Positions 11,839 through 24,400 of a DNA stretch of 64,000 bases are shown piece by piece (positions within the stretch are counted from its first letter, which is position 1; every line of letters begins with the position of its first letter). Under the pieces are notes generated by a model. That model did not search any database. It worked only from the letters and a program-made list of their open reading frames with translations, and was not told the origin of the DNA. The translations under genes and the position numbers were made by a program. The DNA lies in the NCBI GenBank assembly GCA_902728285.1, contig CACVBU010000189.1, positions 516,185 through 580,184 of the forward strand, written 5' to 3'. The DNA is from Clytia hemisphaerica (taxonomy: Eukaryota; Cnidaria; Hydrozoa; Leptothecata; Clytiidae).

Positions 11839-11950
11839 TTAACCATCAGTGATGCTTGTTATATTTTTCTTTATAATTATCCAATTAGAGAGTCTCCTCC
11901 TCTAATTTCCTATAATAAAACGACTTGGATTGATCGGGAATTGGGGTTAA

Positions 11951-12157
11951 ATTAGACACCCCTTTCTCACAGACCCACTGGGACCCCTTCCCAACTGGAA
12001 AAATTGACCAAAATTTCGACCCCGGTGGAAAACTATATGCCATTTTTCCCTTCCTCACTGAATTCTTTTAGTTTTATGAGTTTTTTCACTTGAAAACAAT
12101 GAGTGAAAATATGGGAATATCAATCCCCATCGAGTCTGTGAGAAGGGGGTGTAATTA
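11951..12157. mobile_element. Short inverted-repeat element (CTTTCTCACAGAC family)
   Basis: The left arm ATTAGACACCCCTTTCTCAC continues AGAC. The right arm GTCTGTGAGAAGGGGGTGTA continues ATTA. The interior (GACCAAAATTTCGACCCCGG) is shared with 18260-18560 and 36225-36500, so this is a multi-copy family. Confidence 0.6.
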
Positions 12158-12174
12158 GTATCAGGGAGGGGGGT

Positions 12175-12601
12175 CAAAATGACCAGCCGGCCGTCGAAAC
12201 GAACATCTGGCCGTCGAAGCGAGCAGGCAGGCAGGCTTATTATTCAAAAGTGGACCTCGCAAGGACCCCAAGACCCCTTAATGAGGACCCTAATCTTGTT
12301 AAAACCCTCAATGGGAATCACAAATCTTTCGAAAGTGGACCGCTTTGAGAGGACCATTATAAACCTTGTCAATGTCATGGTCTGCTCTCAAAAAATTTGG
12401 TGTCCTGATCATAAGGCGTGTCTAGCTTATGGTCCTCATTAGGGATCCTGTGGTCCTGGCGGGTTCCACTTTAGACAATATAAAAGCATGTTCGCTCTGA
12501 CGGCCAGATGCTCATTTCGACGACCGGGTGGTCGTTTCGACGACTGGGTGTTCGTTTTGACGGCCGGGCGGGCATTTCGACGGCCGGATGATCATCCTGG
12601 A
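12175..12601. repeat. Foldback with CGACGGCCGG tandem units
   Basis: The left end has two copies, and the right end about five, of a roughly 21-bp unit with the core CGACGGCCGGRTG-TCGTTT in opposite orientation. The inner arms also pair (AAAGTGGACCTCGCAAGGAC against GTCCTGGCGGGTTCCACTTT). The GC-rich unit stands out from the AT-rich surroundings. It looks like a foldback element whose ends expanded as minisatellites. Confidence 0.7.
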
Positions 12602-14625
12602 TGCATTATCGATTTGACGATTTTGAGTCTCCCCCTCTGATAAAATAGGGAGTTCTTTTCTTTCCGCTTCAATATTGTTTCCGGGTTCACAATTTCTTTG
12701 CATTAGGGGAGTCATCCTCAATTTTGGTTGTTTCATTAAACTATTGTCATCTATAGAATTTAAACCGAGAATAGCTGTTCTCACTAAGACTTATTAAGTC
12801 GGTATGGGAATTTCTTACTTGGAATTTTGTCATTCATTCAAGAAAGACTGTTCTTAAGCTGTTCCTATTCTTTTTGAAATTTTTTAAGCATAATTTTTAT
12901 GAATCTCTCAGTCTCCTCACTTTCAATTAAGCATTGGCTCCAGATGGTTGATTTTTGTTTTTGAATTTACATCATTTAGTGGTTTGATTCATGGTACAAC
13001 CGTTACGTCTTTTTTATAAGATTGTCCGCAAAACTAATTCAAAAACATTTCAAATAGAAATCTAAAAGCCCTAAAAGCTTTTTAAAGATCAAAGATGTTT
13101 TATTATTTTGGATAAAAAAAGACTTAAGAATGAATAATTTATATTTAATTGGTTAATAATCTCTTTAATTCTTAGGCTTGCTATGTTCTTACAATGTTCC
13201 TATTTTTTCCATTAGTGTTCTTAAACTGGATGTTCTTATAAAAAATATACCAAGGGTGACCGTAAAAAGACGTGGTAAGTATGTGTAACTATGACAACGC
13301 TTTTACCATATTCAAAATATACTCAATCAAAGCAAGAAAACATTAAAATTTATGAAGCAAAATATTTATAGAAAATAGAGGAAATACTTAATTAAAATAC
13401 TAGAAAATATTGAATTAAATATGCAAGCCTATTTAAGGCTGAAAAAGTTACAAAACACAACATTCTGAATAATCAGTTGAAAATATGTTTGATGATTCGT
13501 TGGAATTTTCTTTTAATTGAATATCTTATGAATTGACTTGACCACGCATACGTGAGATGTTTCGAAGGACATATTATATTTTCACAGAATATGGCTTTAT
13601 TTTTGTTCCACAATTTTCATAGATGTTTTTGAGGATTTCGGGAGATGATATGTTATGGTAGATTGGAAGAAGACATCATATCGACTTTAGACTGCTGACT
13701 TTCTGCAAACTTGTTTCTAATCGAGCAGAAAGTCGACCGTCTAAATTAGATCTTCTGTCCAAGATTTCCCGGGCCGGATGATGTCAAATGACAGTAGCTG
13801 TAAGCCTAACCTTTTCCCCGTGTATCCCAGTGTTTATCTACTCTACTAATGGACGCCAGAGAATATAATCTAGCGCTATCAGTAAAAGATCAAAAAATAG
13901 GCGAGTCATGAGGTTGCTTAATCGGTATCAGTGAGCACACTGGATGGTTACAACAATTGAAGATTATTCGACAGTGGTACACTAACACTTAATCTTCTTG
14001 CGTTTTTTAATTTGGTGTAGTCGGGGAAAAGTCCGGTCGGGGAAACGGACGTCAGGGAAATGTCCCTCGAGGAATTGTCGGCAGGGGAAATGTCTGTTGG
14101 GAAACCATCTGGTTTCCTGTTTTACATGTGTGTTTAGATGTCTTCATTTGTGTTCATCCATCCACTTTTTTAGAAGGAGTGTAGTAAATATTTCTTGAGG
14201 TCCAAGCTGTTCTTATTTTCAGCCTCAAATTGTTCTCATCGTGTTCTTATTTCTAGCAAGAAATTATACTTTTAAGGAGGATTCAATACCATATTATTTC
14301 TCTTTTTGACCCTTAGTTTCTTTAAAATTCATTTAGTCTAGGATTTTTCTTAAATTTTTCTTATTCTTTAGTTCAAGCTTCATTATTCTTAGAAAATTGT
14401 TCTTTTAAAAACAGAATGTACTCAATTCTAACCCTTGTTTGTTACACCGTTAATTTGGACAGTGGAAAAGGATGACTTTATTACAAAATTAGAATTTGTT
14501 ATGTTATATAATATAGATAAAGGTGTAAATCAGATATTCCCCATTCTTTCTCAACATTTATTGCATTTTAACAAGATTAGGTTCTCATAATAATATTTAA
14601 CCCCTGATCATGATTTATTACAAAA
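12602..14625. other. Gene-free stretch with element fragments
   Basis: Fragments of the GTTCTTA-rich CACGTTTTTT family lie at about 13170-13250 and 14210-14410. A 13683-13740 inverted pair (CTGACTTTCTGC against GCAGAAAGTCGACCGTCT) resembles the ends of the 45583-45805 element. No exon is supported. Confidence 0.4.
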
Positions 14626-15609
14626 TCGGCAGGTCCAAAATGCATAAAACATAATGCATATTGCATAATGCATAATGCATAATATTTGAAAAATGTCAAT
14701 TTTAGAGGCTATAATAAAGAGAATTTGAAAGATAATACTTTCAACAAAACAAATATACCATTTTCTACCAGAAAATAAAGGGTAGGAAGCTGTAAATTTG
14801 AATTTTAGATGATGAAGAAAATCCATGATCCACTGAAAATGCTTGTCGCCATTTTGATTTTCATAGTTGTATTTTACAGAATGTAGTATAGTGTAGAAAA
14901 AACACGAAAATATCTCATCCGTATATTACTTTTCTAACTCAAAAATATAAATTTTGTAGCAAGTTCTTTATTCTGGGTTTTCTCAGAGATCTTTTCGAAC
15001 AATTACCTTATCGGTAGAAATTTCGTCGGTGGAAAATTTCGTCGGCAAAAAATATTCGTCGGCAAAAACTTTCGTCACTTGCTGGTTTTGGTTAAGCGCA
15101 TTAAGGCCGGGGAAAATATTCGTCGGTAAAAACTTTCGTCACTAAGCGATTTTTTCGTCACTTTTTACCGACGAAATTTCTACCGATAAGGTACTAATAA
15201 ATTTCAACGGGTTTTCCTTCTTACAAAGCATTAAACATGTTTTTTGTTAGATAAGCCAATATAAATTAAAGAGCGTCATGCGAAAGCTAGATAAAAGAAA
15301 ATAGACTTCAAATATATGTACATTCGAATGTTTATATGTTTACGTTTTTTTTTGAGAAAGAAGAAAGGGGAAAGTCTTTCTGAGGGGAAAACCTTTCTGA
15401 TCTGTTGCATCTTCTTATTATTCATGCTGACGGAAAACCCTTTGTTGTTATGATTCGAATGTTTTCTCTTTCGTTCGGATTCGAAAAGTTTGCGGTTTTA
15501 GCCTCTACAAAGGAGAGTTTTAGAAAATATAAAAGCGTTCTGTAAATTACACAATACTATTATGCATTATGCAATATGCATTATGTTTTATGCATTTTGT
15601 ACCTGCCGA
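14626..15609. mobile_element. Non-autonomous DNA transposon with ATGCATAATGCAT-rich inverted ends
   Basis: Ends are TCGGCAGGT and ACCTGCCGA, each followed inward by matching arms such as AAAATGCATAAAACATAATG. The flanks repeat TTACAAAA (8 bp; up to ATTACAAAAT if the element is taken to start at CGGCAGG). An 8-bp duplication points to a hAT-type element. It is 984 bp and carries a younger nested element at 15006-15191. Confidence 0.75.
15006..15191. mobile_element. Nested TA-flanked miniature element (CCTTATCGGTAG ends)
   Basis: TA at 15004-15005 and 15192-15193. Perfect terminal repeats CCTTATCGGTAGAAATTTCG then TCGG. The interior repeats the words CGTCGGCAAAAA and CTTTCGTCACT. It is 186 bp and looks like a mariner-type miniature element inserted into the 14626-15609 element. 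Confidence 0.8.
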
Positions 15610-17345
15610 TTACAAAATCCAACAAAAATACGTGCCGATATTTGAAAAGCTCTTAAAAATTCGCCTACTCTCACTTTAGAACAACAAAGAAACTAAAACC
15701 ACGAAAAAATTGAAGACTTCGGTCAATATGAGGAGTCAATATGTACACTATAAATCACTTGCCAAAAACCTCACTCTAAATCCTCTATACAACTTCGGAA
15801 AGACACCTCTGGGGGAGGGCCTATATCAATGTTTTGAACCGTATTTTAACAACACTGCACTCCTTTGTTGAGTTTCTTAGTGGTACTTGAGAAGGAACGA
15901 GATTACACTTTAGGGCTTTGTAAGAAATGAAAACAGTTTTTTATCAACTTTTAGTAACAAGCTGCGCAGTGCAGTGATTACTCTTTTACATATACACGTT
16001 TCGTGTTTCAGACACAGAGGAAAACAATTTTTAAAGGGACGGAAGCATGGTTTGCTATTACGGATACAGTTACATTTTGTGTTGTGCTAAAATGAACGTG
16101 TAGATCAGGTTGGAGAAAATTGAGTTCTTGGTTCAATCAAAATATAATACCTTATCAGCCCTTTTTACGCCGGCCCTTTTAACGCCAGCCCTTATTACGC
16201 CACGAGCCCAAAAATAACGATAAGGTAGCCGCATTCTTTTTCACTGTTCAACATTTTGTGTTGGCTTTATGATCTAATAGGATAATTTTCAGAGCATAAT
16301 TGCACAACGTATTTTCCTTGTTTTCTGGACCAATATTTTGGTAGGTTGCATATATACTGTACTTGCAGTCAGATGTCAGAGATCGATATTCATAAGGCGT
16401 GTCAGAATCTTAATTAAAGGGGGAGTTTTGGTTCGTATTGAGACGAGATTCGAAGCAGTAGAAAACAGTCACAACATCTTAAAGACGTTTCAAAAACGTC
16501 TGAAGCTAGTATTGACAGTTTAGTGTTAAAGAATAATGTGTTCGTGTTTTTCTGGCTCCTTACAATAGAATTGTGGATGGTAGTGGTGACAGTCTCGAAT
16601 GGCGTATTTCTTCTATTTAGCGCCGCCCTCCAATGAGTGCCGCCCTCCTAATGCTGTTCGAATGAAAATTTATACCGTTTTCAAGAGCTAAGTCTAAGAG
16701 AGAATACGGCGGAACAGGGGTCTACCAATGGGCTAATAGCCATACAGGGAAATTATTGAATGTGTAGAGGAAGTCATTGGTGGCAGCCTAGAATGATAAT
16801 TAGGCAAATCTTTCGCAGTACCGTAGTGTACTTTGTTTGTTTTTTAGAAAAAATACAAACGGTACCTTGTCATATATTTAGGAAATGAAATGTCACTTTG
16901 CTTGTGAGAGAAAACTTAAGTGTTAACGGATTCAAGTCCGGAACTTCATCAGTGGAAAAGCTTTATCATTTTACAATGTATCTCTCGTTGTACTGGAACT
17001 TTGGGATTTTGATTCGTTTTTTTTTGTTTCACATGGGAGCTATTCCAGAAATAGCCTGCTCCCTATTGAGGAGGTGTGACGTGGTGTTGCGGTTTGATTT
17101 GGTTTTTCGAATGTTAAAGTCCAGTAAAATTAGATTGAAAATTTAAAGGGTGATCCAAAAATGAGAATACCTCCTCAACATAAGGCGTACAAATTCTTTC
17201 TGGAATACATAACCTATTTTGTGTCAAGATTTTGGATTTAAAGAATAGAGACAAAATGTTAACTGATCACAAAATGCACACGTTTGTTCTTATATAAAAA
17301 ACCTGTATCAAGGCATGAGGTGATACAGATATTTTACACGGCATA
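15610..17345. other. Gene-free stretch, one 76-bp TA-flanked hairpin element
   Basis: At 16150-16225 a tiny element with CCTTATC and GATAAGG ends and TA flanks contains tandem GCCCTTWTTACGCC words. It shares its terminal heptamer with the 15006 element. Nothing else coding is visible. Confidence 0.5.
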
Positions 17346-17607
17346 CACGTTGTTTTTTTTTAATAAGGAACCTTAACTTTGCTCTGAGCCTGGAGTTCCT
17401 TATTTTTACAGAGAATTTCAGCCTCAGAGTTCCTTATCGAGTTCCTTATTTACATAGCTGCTAAGTTTGGATAACCATCTCTTACTGTTCTTTAAAACTT
17501 GTTTTCTTATTCTCAGCCTGAGCAGTTCCTTAACAATTCCTTATTTTTTGGACAATTTTCAGCCTCGAGTTCCTTATAAACGTGTTCCTTATAAAAAAAA
17601 CAACGTG
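17346..17607. mobile_element. CACGTTGTTTTT subfamily miniature element
   Basis: TA at 17344-17345 and 17608-17609. Ends are CACGTTGTTTTTTTTTAATA and the complement TATAAAAAAAACAACGTG. The interior repeats GAGTTCCTTAT and CAGCCTC words in place of the GTTCTTA words of the main family, so it is a distinct subfamily. Confidence 0.75.
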
Positions 17608-17757
17608 TATATAGATTAAATACAACTAAGTGTGTAGATCATATCGAGATTTTTTTTTATCGAAATTATCAACACACGGGATGAAGAAGGAGTTGTGTAA
17701 TTAGACCACGCCATCTTAATACCATTTTTCTAATTCATGAAAGAAATGTACGCAATA

Positions 17758-18011
17758 CACTTTTCTCGAGATGCATAAATTTATTGTTGTCCTCGTTTTC
17801 AAACAGATTTCATTGCTATGAAATTATACATTTAAACCAATTTAAATTCCCAAAAGGCAAACATTAACTCTAAATAACAAAAGTACTTGAAATTCAAAAT
17901 GTCTTATGAGGTGTAAGCAACACAATTATCATTGTGAATATGTAATTTTATAGCAATGAAATCTGTTTGAAAACGAGGACAACAATAAATTTATGCATCT
18001 CGAGAAGAGTG
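17758..18011. mobile_element. TA-flanked miniature element with ~70-bp near-perfect terminal repeats
   Basis: Left CACTTTTCTCGAGATGCATA and right TATGCATCTCGAGAAGAGTG. The match continues through TTATTGTTGTCCTCGTTTTC and CAGATTTCATTGCTAT. It is 254 bp. The near identity of the arms suggests recent insertion or ongoing pairing-based repair. Confidence 0.8.
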
Positions 18012-18259
18012 TATTAAGTTTTTTGATTTACTTCTTAATACGACAATACCTTTTCAACAGTGGCTTTATTGGGATATAAAGATTTAGGATTTAGATTTTA
18101 AATTTATGTTTGAACTTGTGTGCTTTATAATCGTTTAAAGCGAGAAAGAAATCTGGGTTGATTTGATGAGATTAATTTAGAATTATCTAAATTTATACCC
18201 AGCCTCTTTAAGGTTTATCTTCAGAAATCGAATAACTCTAGAAGCTCTAAATATTATGC

Positions 18260-18565
18260 ATACTTTCTCACACCCCTGTCTGACAGCCCCGGTGGAGATT
18301 TTTTCCCACAGTGGGGATGAAAATTTCTATCAAAATCCCAATAGGAATAGAAATTCTATTGTTCCTATCCTAGCTTAAAATATTCAGTGTGGATAGTTTT
18401 GGATTGAAGTGCAATTTTTTGTATTGGATTTCGAATAGGGATGAAACCAAAGTCAATTTCCAAGTGGTGGGCTGAAATTGTAGGGTATTTCTACCACCTT
18501 GGACGAAATTTTCTGTTCGGGCTGGGGTTTCAGCGGATCTGTGACACAGGTCACAGGGGTGTTTT
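18260..18565. repeat. Copy of the interspersed repeat also at 11951 and 36225
   Basis: It contains GTGCAATTTTTTGTATTGGA, GGGTATTTCTACCACCTTGG and GACGAAATTTT. These match the complement of the 36225-36500 copy closely. Open frames here on either strand are repeat sequence, not a gene. Confidence 0.6.
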
Positions 18566-18849
18566 TTTTCAAACATGCGATTTATTTCTTGGATTTTACC
18601 ACTTACGTTTAAACTCAGAGGACTAGGTACTAATTTGCTCTTGATTCTAACTGATCGGTAAAACAAACAATATTATTTACTTTTTGAGTTAAAATAAACC
18701 TCTCAACTTGAATGTAGAATAAGTACTATTGCAAAATTCTCCTCTTAAAAAAAAGTTTAAAGTGATGCATGAAATCGGTATTTTGAATCCCTGGTTGAAA
18801 ATTGATCACTTTTCTTTTTCCAGATGAGGTGTTAGTGATGATTGTTGTA

Positions 18850-19098
18850 CACGTTTTTTTATAAGAACATCAAAAAATTTTCAAGCCTTTGAATGTTCTT
18901 AACTTTTTGAGTTTTAAGCCTAAAAATGTTCTTGACATGTTCTTATTTTCACCATTTTTGAGTATATTTTGTCCATTTTCCTAAGAAAATAGGTGTTTTA
19001 GGGCCCACAAAGCCTTAAAATGTTCTTAACTTTTTCTTAACATTTTGGCTGTCAAAGCCTTATGTTTTTATATAGTTTGTTCTTATATAAAAAACGTG
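18850..19098. mobile_element. CACGTTTTTT family miniature element, best full-length copy
   Basis: TA at 18848-18849 and 19099-19100. Ends are CACGTTTTTTTATAAGAACA and TTGTTCTTATATAAAAAACG then TG. It is 249 bp. A partial copy follows directly at about 19150-19322, ending in CTCATGAAAAACGTGTA. The family is the most abundant repeat in the left third of the window. Confidence 0.8.
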
Positions 19099-19644
19099 TA
19101 TCTAATAATTCTCAGCTTTTGTGTGTTTGCTATTGTTCTTCTGAAGAAGTTGGAAAGATGTCTATTTTATATGAACGTCAAAATTTTTTATTTTCTAAAG
19201 CCTTCGGATGTTCTTGAGTTTAAAGCCTATAAATGTTCTTGAAATGTTCTTATTTTCACAATTTTGTGAGTTTTTTTTGTGCAATGGTCTTGTATAGTTT
19301 GCTCTCATGAAAAACGTGTATCTTAAATACCAAGTTCCATCATAGTTATACTAGCCGAAAACCCACATTGATTGAAACGGGGGATGCGTCAAGAGTTTGG
19401 AGTTTCTGTATTATATGATTTGACCTGTTATATGTTTCCCTAACACTTGGAAGTGCTTGGGATTCGATTTGAACACACGCCCATGAAGCTGTCCAAATTT
19501 TTGCATACATATCAATCTTGCTTTTCTTGGTTTTATGGTCATAGCTAGAAGATGCGAAAAGGCTGCAATGGTTGGCAGTTTGACTTTTAATTAAAATTTT
19601 GTTCTAACCTAAGAACAAATTTTATGCCTAGATAAGTACTTATA

Positions 19645-20322
19645 TGACCCCCAGCGGTTTACGTGAATGCGTGAATGGGCTTTTTCCTCAGGCAAATTAA
19701 GGCCTGTCCAGATTTTTCAAACTTACATAAATTTTTTATCACCGTTTCCACTTGTCCTGCATATCCTTCATTCCGGTATTGGAGTGGATACTGGTGCTGT
19801 CCCTTAATTTTTTCACCCAAAAAAGATAGGCAAAAACCATGTCAGCAACTTGTTTTTGCTCTGGTAAAATGCACCACAAAAAGCATTTTGAAAATTTTTT
19901 TTTTCAGCACTTTATTGCAAATTCGTATTTTGCTTTCTGCTGACGTCAGCAAAATTGCCAAAAAATGCAAAAATGCTATTATTGATGGTCCAACTTTCAT
20001 TTTTACCTAAGCCAAACTGGTTATTCAAAAATAGTTTTGCTGACTCAGCATTTTTTGGTTTTGTCTAATATCTTTTTTTTGTGAAAAATTAATTATGGCA
20101 CCGGATTCCAGCTCTTCCAAAGGCTTTTTCGACTGAATGAGTGGAAAAAGGTGATAAAAAATTCCGACAAATTGGCGGCCGATTGCGTGGATTCCCGCTG
20201 CGTGCTTTGAAAGCTTTTGCGTGCAACAAATTGCGTGACTTGCGTAAAAAACTTGGGGTGCGGAACTTGGGAAAGAACTTGCTGATTGCGGAATTGAAGG
20301 TCCGCTGGGGGGGGGGGCCTCT
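19645..20322. mobile_element. Inverted-repeat element with GACCCCCAGCGG ends
   Basis: The left end is GACCCCCAGCGGTTTACGTG and the right end is CCGCTGGGGGGGGGGGCC. The words GCGTGAATGCGTGAA and CACGCATTCACGC recur. A short copy is at 28317-28460. It has no coding capacity that I recognise. Confidence 0.6.
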
Positions 20323-20827
20323 GTGATCGAAACCTTCTTCACACTACCAATGAAACAAAACATTGTGAAGAAAGAAAGAACACTAGATCCCTATTCACCC
20401 TAACGAATTGGTCCAAAATAAAATAAAAAGAACCGCAGGGTCTTGACTGCTACTCACATCTATCTCAATATGACCGAAACTCACAGTTTGCTATTTCTTA
20501 AAAATTTCGTAATAGATAAAATTATCATTGAAAATTAATTTTCATGTTATCTTTCAAATATATTTTATGTTATGAATGGAATTTTTTAGTGGGTTGGAAA
20601 AATATTGTTAAGATCCAGCACTATCCAACTAATTATGATCTTTCATTTTTATGAAAATTCCTGGGAACCTTTGTGTATTACCTCCTTTGACAAAGAAATG
20701 GAAACATTTGAGAGAAATATGAGAAATATTTTTGGGTTCACTGTTTGTCAGGGGCGAGGCTCTCATTTTTACGTTAGCGATATACTGTAGACGCTAAAGA
20801 ATATCCTAGTGCTGGCAAATCAACCTT

Positions 20828-20895
20828 GTTCCCTGTGTATTATCCAGCGCTTTCAGTATGCATGAAAAACCGATAACACACAGGGAATGAGGTCA
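20828..20895. repeat. Short hairpin TTCCCTGTGTATTATC
   Basis: TTCCCTGTGTATTATC pairs with GATAACACACAGGGAA around a 32-base loop. It could be a very small miniature element. Confidence 0.5.
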
Positions 20896-21471
20896 ATTAG
20901 TACCAATACTCGAGATTCTAGATGAAGATACGATACGAAATAGTTACATAATAAATGATACATCATTAGTCTGAAAATTGATATTAATCTTTCTAATATT
21001 TGTTCATACGTCTGAGAGTACATATTTGTAAAATGAGAGCTTTTTCAATCTCGACTTCCAAATGTTTATAGTAAAATAGTAACATTTCGCAATCTTAGAC
21101 ACGCTATTATATAGTAACGGTAACAAAATACAAATTTGGTTCAAAGTCCCCTAAGCCAACTTATTATACGTTCATTTCAATTTCTTTTGCTATCACTAGA
21201 GTTACATTGAACAGTTTCTCGTAAAAGCTTCAAGCAATTCTTTTTCTACTGGAATAAGCGGGCATTCGATTCGTTCATAATTATCATGCGATGCCAGTTT
21301 TTCCAATGACTAAATCTTACTTTATATTTTCAGTTTTTATCTAAAAACAGCGAAGATATAAAAATTTGTGAATAAGCGAACATTCAAATATAATCTTCAT
21401 GAAATTGTAAAGATAGACAGAGACGGTTAGCTTAGAAGTTCATCAGCTGATTGAACAAAACCGGTGGAAAT
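20896..21471. other. Region upstream of the PKHD1L1-like start codon
   Basis: This should hold the promoter and 5' untranslated region. I see no clear TATA box tied to the start. A partly repeated segment GAATAAGCGRRCATTC occurs at about 21253 and 21372. The start codon context GGAAATATGG is acceptable for translation. The transcription start cannot be placed from sequence alone. Confidence 0.3.
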
Positions 21472-24400
21472 ATGGTGGCGCTGAAAATAGCCAAGCCGTC
21501 GGTGGTTTTCTTCTTTTTACTTTATGCAGGTGAGTTTCAGTGAAATAAAATTTACTGATGACTTTAAACATTTTAGTTTTTACATATAAATAACAATTTG
21601 AAATCTTCTAAAGGGGACTCCAAGGTCGAAGCGTAATGGAATTTAGAGAACGTTCTTGGGCGAGAAGGGAATACATACGGGATGTGCCACCAACACCCCA
21701 ACAGGCAGTAGCAAGGGGTTAAGCACTTTATCTTAAAACACCTCGGTTGTAATAAAATGTTTCGATTTTTTTCGAGCGAGCCGTTTCGCTAGCCTTTTTC
21801 ACTTTTTCACCAACTAAAAGTTTTGTGGTCATCATATGATATCCTCGATGGTACCACCCTTATTCAATCAATATCGCGAAAATAAATCTCAGTTCTCACT
21901 ATCACTAACTAATGACACTGGATAAATATCCTCTGGCATATCCAACCACATATAAAGCTTTGGAGCGCGGGATATACACCCCCTGTAACCTTTGACGAAA
22001 AATATAGAACTTACATTCTACCTACTTTCGGTTTCGATTCCCATTTCTTAGAAAACGGCATCTGAAAAAATTCTCGGGAAATCGGGCTACTTATCGGAAA
22101 GATCGGGGAAAATATTTTGGCGGGAAACTTTTTTGGCCATGCTGCCTTCAGTGCCTTGGATATTTTTTCTTTTTTAACAGTGTTGGAAGTTGATTGCACT
22201 TTGCCAAAAGTGACAAGAGTCAAGTCAGGCAATGTTGGCAGTTTAGCTGGAGGCACCATGCTGATACTCGAAGGAGTTGGTGAGTTATTTTTTTATTGTG
22301 TTTTCTCTCAAACAAAGGACTAGGGCTATTCCAAAAAAGAATTTATACGACAGGCAGGGGTATTGACAAACTTCACAAACTTTTTTCACTAACCCCCTGA
22401 AAATTTTAGATATAAACAAACTATCCCCTGGAAGTTAGGGGTTGACACCCCTGGAAAGTGAAATTTTGCAAAAAAGGACCTGAACTATTGATGTCAGTTT
22501 ATATGAGCTGAAAAATGAACCTAGAGACAAGATAATTTATCATGTTTTTATTGGCTGAGGAACAGTTGGGTGTTTTAAAAGACATAAACTGCAATTATTG
22601 CCGAAAACGGCAATTTTTTCAACAATGAAATGCTGAATCAGCAAAATGTGTTGTCCTTATTAGGGCAAAGATGTCAGAGGTGTTTGAAAATTGTAAAATT
22701 GCATTGAGAAAAAGGTTTTTCGGATTTTTAAAAGTGATCTTTTCAATTTTTCGTTGCCCAATAACATGGAAAGTTATAAAATAATATGTAAAAAGATCCT
22801 GCCTCGATGCCGAAACACAGCCAGAAAGAGATAACAAAACCCCCGTTGTAAGTTTGTTTACATATGACTCGATTTTGCTATCTGTATTTCCAACAAAAAC
22901 CAGTTGAAAACAAAACTAAACGAGGCACAGTTTTCATCTATGGCTCAAATTTTAGGCAATTTCTCAAAGTTTTTCTTATCGCGAAGGTGTCAAATACCAT
23001 GTGTTCAATAATAAATCAACTTTTCTTTCCAAAAATGGCAAAAATTGCCGAAAACTGCAATTTTCATTTATTTACTTTTTTTATTTTTCTGCTGATTCAG
23101 CATTTCATTGTTGAAAAAATTGCCGTTTTCGGCAATAATTGCCGAAAAGAGCAATAATTGCAGTTTATATCTTAAACACCCAACTGAGGAAAAGTAATGT
23201 ATGTGGAGTAATTAGTAGAAATAGTACGAAAGAGATTCCGAATAGTGAATTCATTATCATAATCTTGATCAGAAAATTGACAACGAATTGATGTTTGATA
23301 AAATATCTATATTTCGAGCATAACTTCACTCATCTTTCAGGATTGTAAAATGTAAAATTACAAAGTTGCTACTTATGTGAAAAATTGGAAAAAAAAAAAA
23401 GGCGCTAATTGAAGGCTATTAAAATTGTAAAATGGTTAAAAGACAAGGTCGTAATAAAAAGTAGTTAAAAAAGGTATAATTCTCTAGAGGCTTTTAGGCA
23501 TTTGTTTAAAATAGGTTTCAGTCTTTTGATATGTAAAGCTTCTTTGTATAGAAGTGATGACCAATTATCACTGTAATCGCACGCTGGGTTATTTTTTCTT
23601 ATTTGGCACGCCCTCAAAGAGAGCAATTAATCGTTAATTGCATCCTGTAGAGAGCAATTAATCGTTAATCACACTCTCCAATGCCGCGCCAATGTTTACA
23701 AAATTGATTTTAATGCTTTTTCTTACATTTTTATTTTGCATCGAACGTTTTAATTGCATTCAAAATTTATTTTGTGAGAAAGAAAATCAAAAAACAACAC
23801 TAAAAGAAAGACATAAAGAGAAGAGAAAAAGATAAAACTCTCAGTGTAATTTCTCTAATTTACTTTCCTAACTGGGAAAAGTAGTGACAGTCATTGTGCG
23901 ATTAGCTCGTAATCACATAATAACTCGTACGATTCGAAAATTGCACTCGTGATTTTTTTGTTTCAAATTTTCCTCGTCCTTTTGGACTCGGCAAATTAAT
24001 AACAAAAAAATCACTTGTGCAATTATATTCGAATTGCACTCGTTATCATGTGATTACATATACGAATCAATTACTGACGTATTATCATTTACGAGATTTA
24101 TGTAGATGGAGCGAAAATTAGGCTTTTCAATACCAAGCGTCAGGAGGGTAGTTATAAACTTGAGTTCAGAGCACTCCTTCAAATGTTCGAGAACTGCACT
24201 CTCCTTCTTTGTAGCATGTTCTGAGCATCGCGTGAATAAATTCCTCTCCGTTTTGCCGACATAAGAGGCACGACAACCAGGGCAGATAAATCGATAAACA
24301 ATGTTCGACTTGAACTTCAAGGGTGTTGGGTCTTTCATGTTGGTGTAGAAGCCAATTTTGTGTGTTGAGTAGATTACTCGAAACTTGACATTAGTGTCTT

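Noticed and set aside
14640-14690. CRISPR-like or other phased repeat array (ATGCATAATGCAT)
   Set aside because: It is a short eukaryotic tandem word within the inverted end of a transposon, with no spacers.
18370-18666. 98-residue minus-strand open stretch with cysteines
   Set aside because: It lies in an interspersed repeat that recurs at 11951 and 36225.
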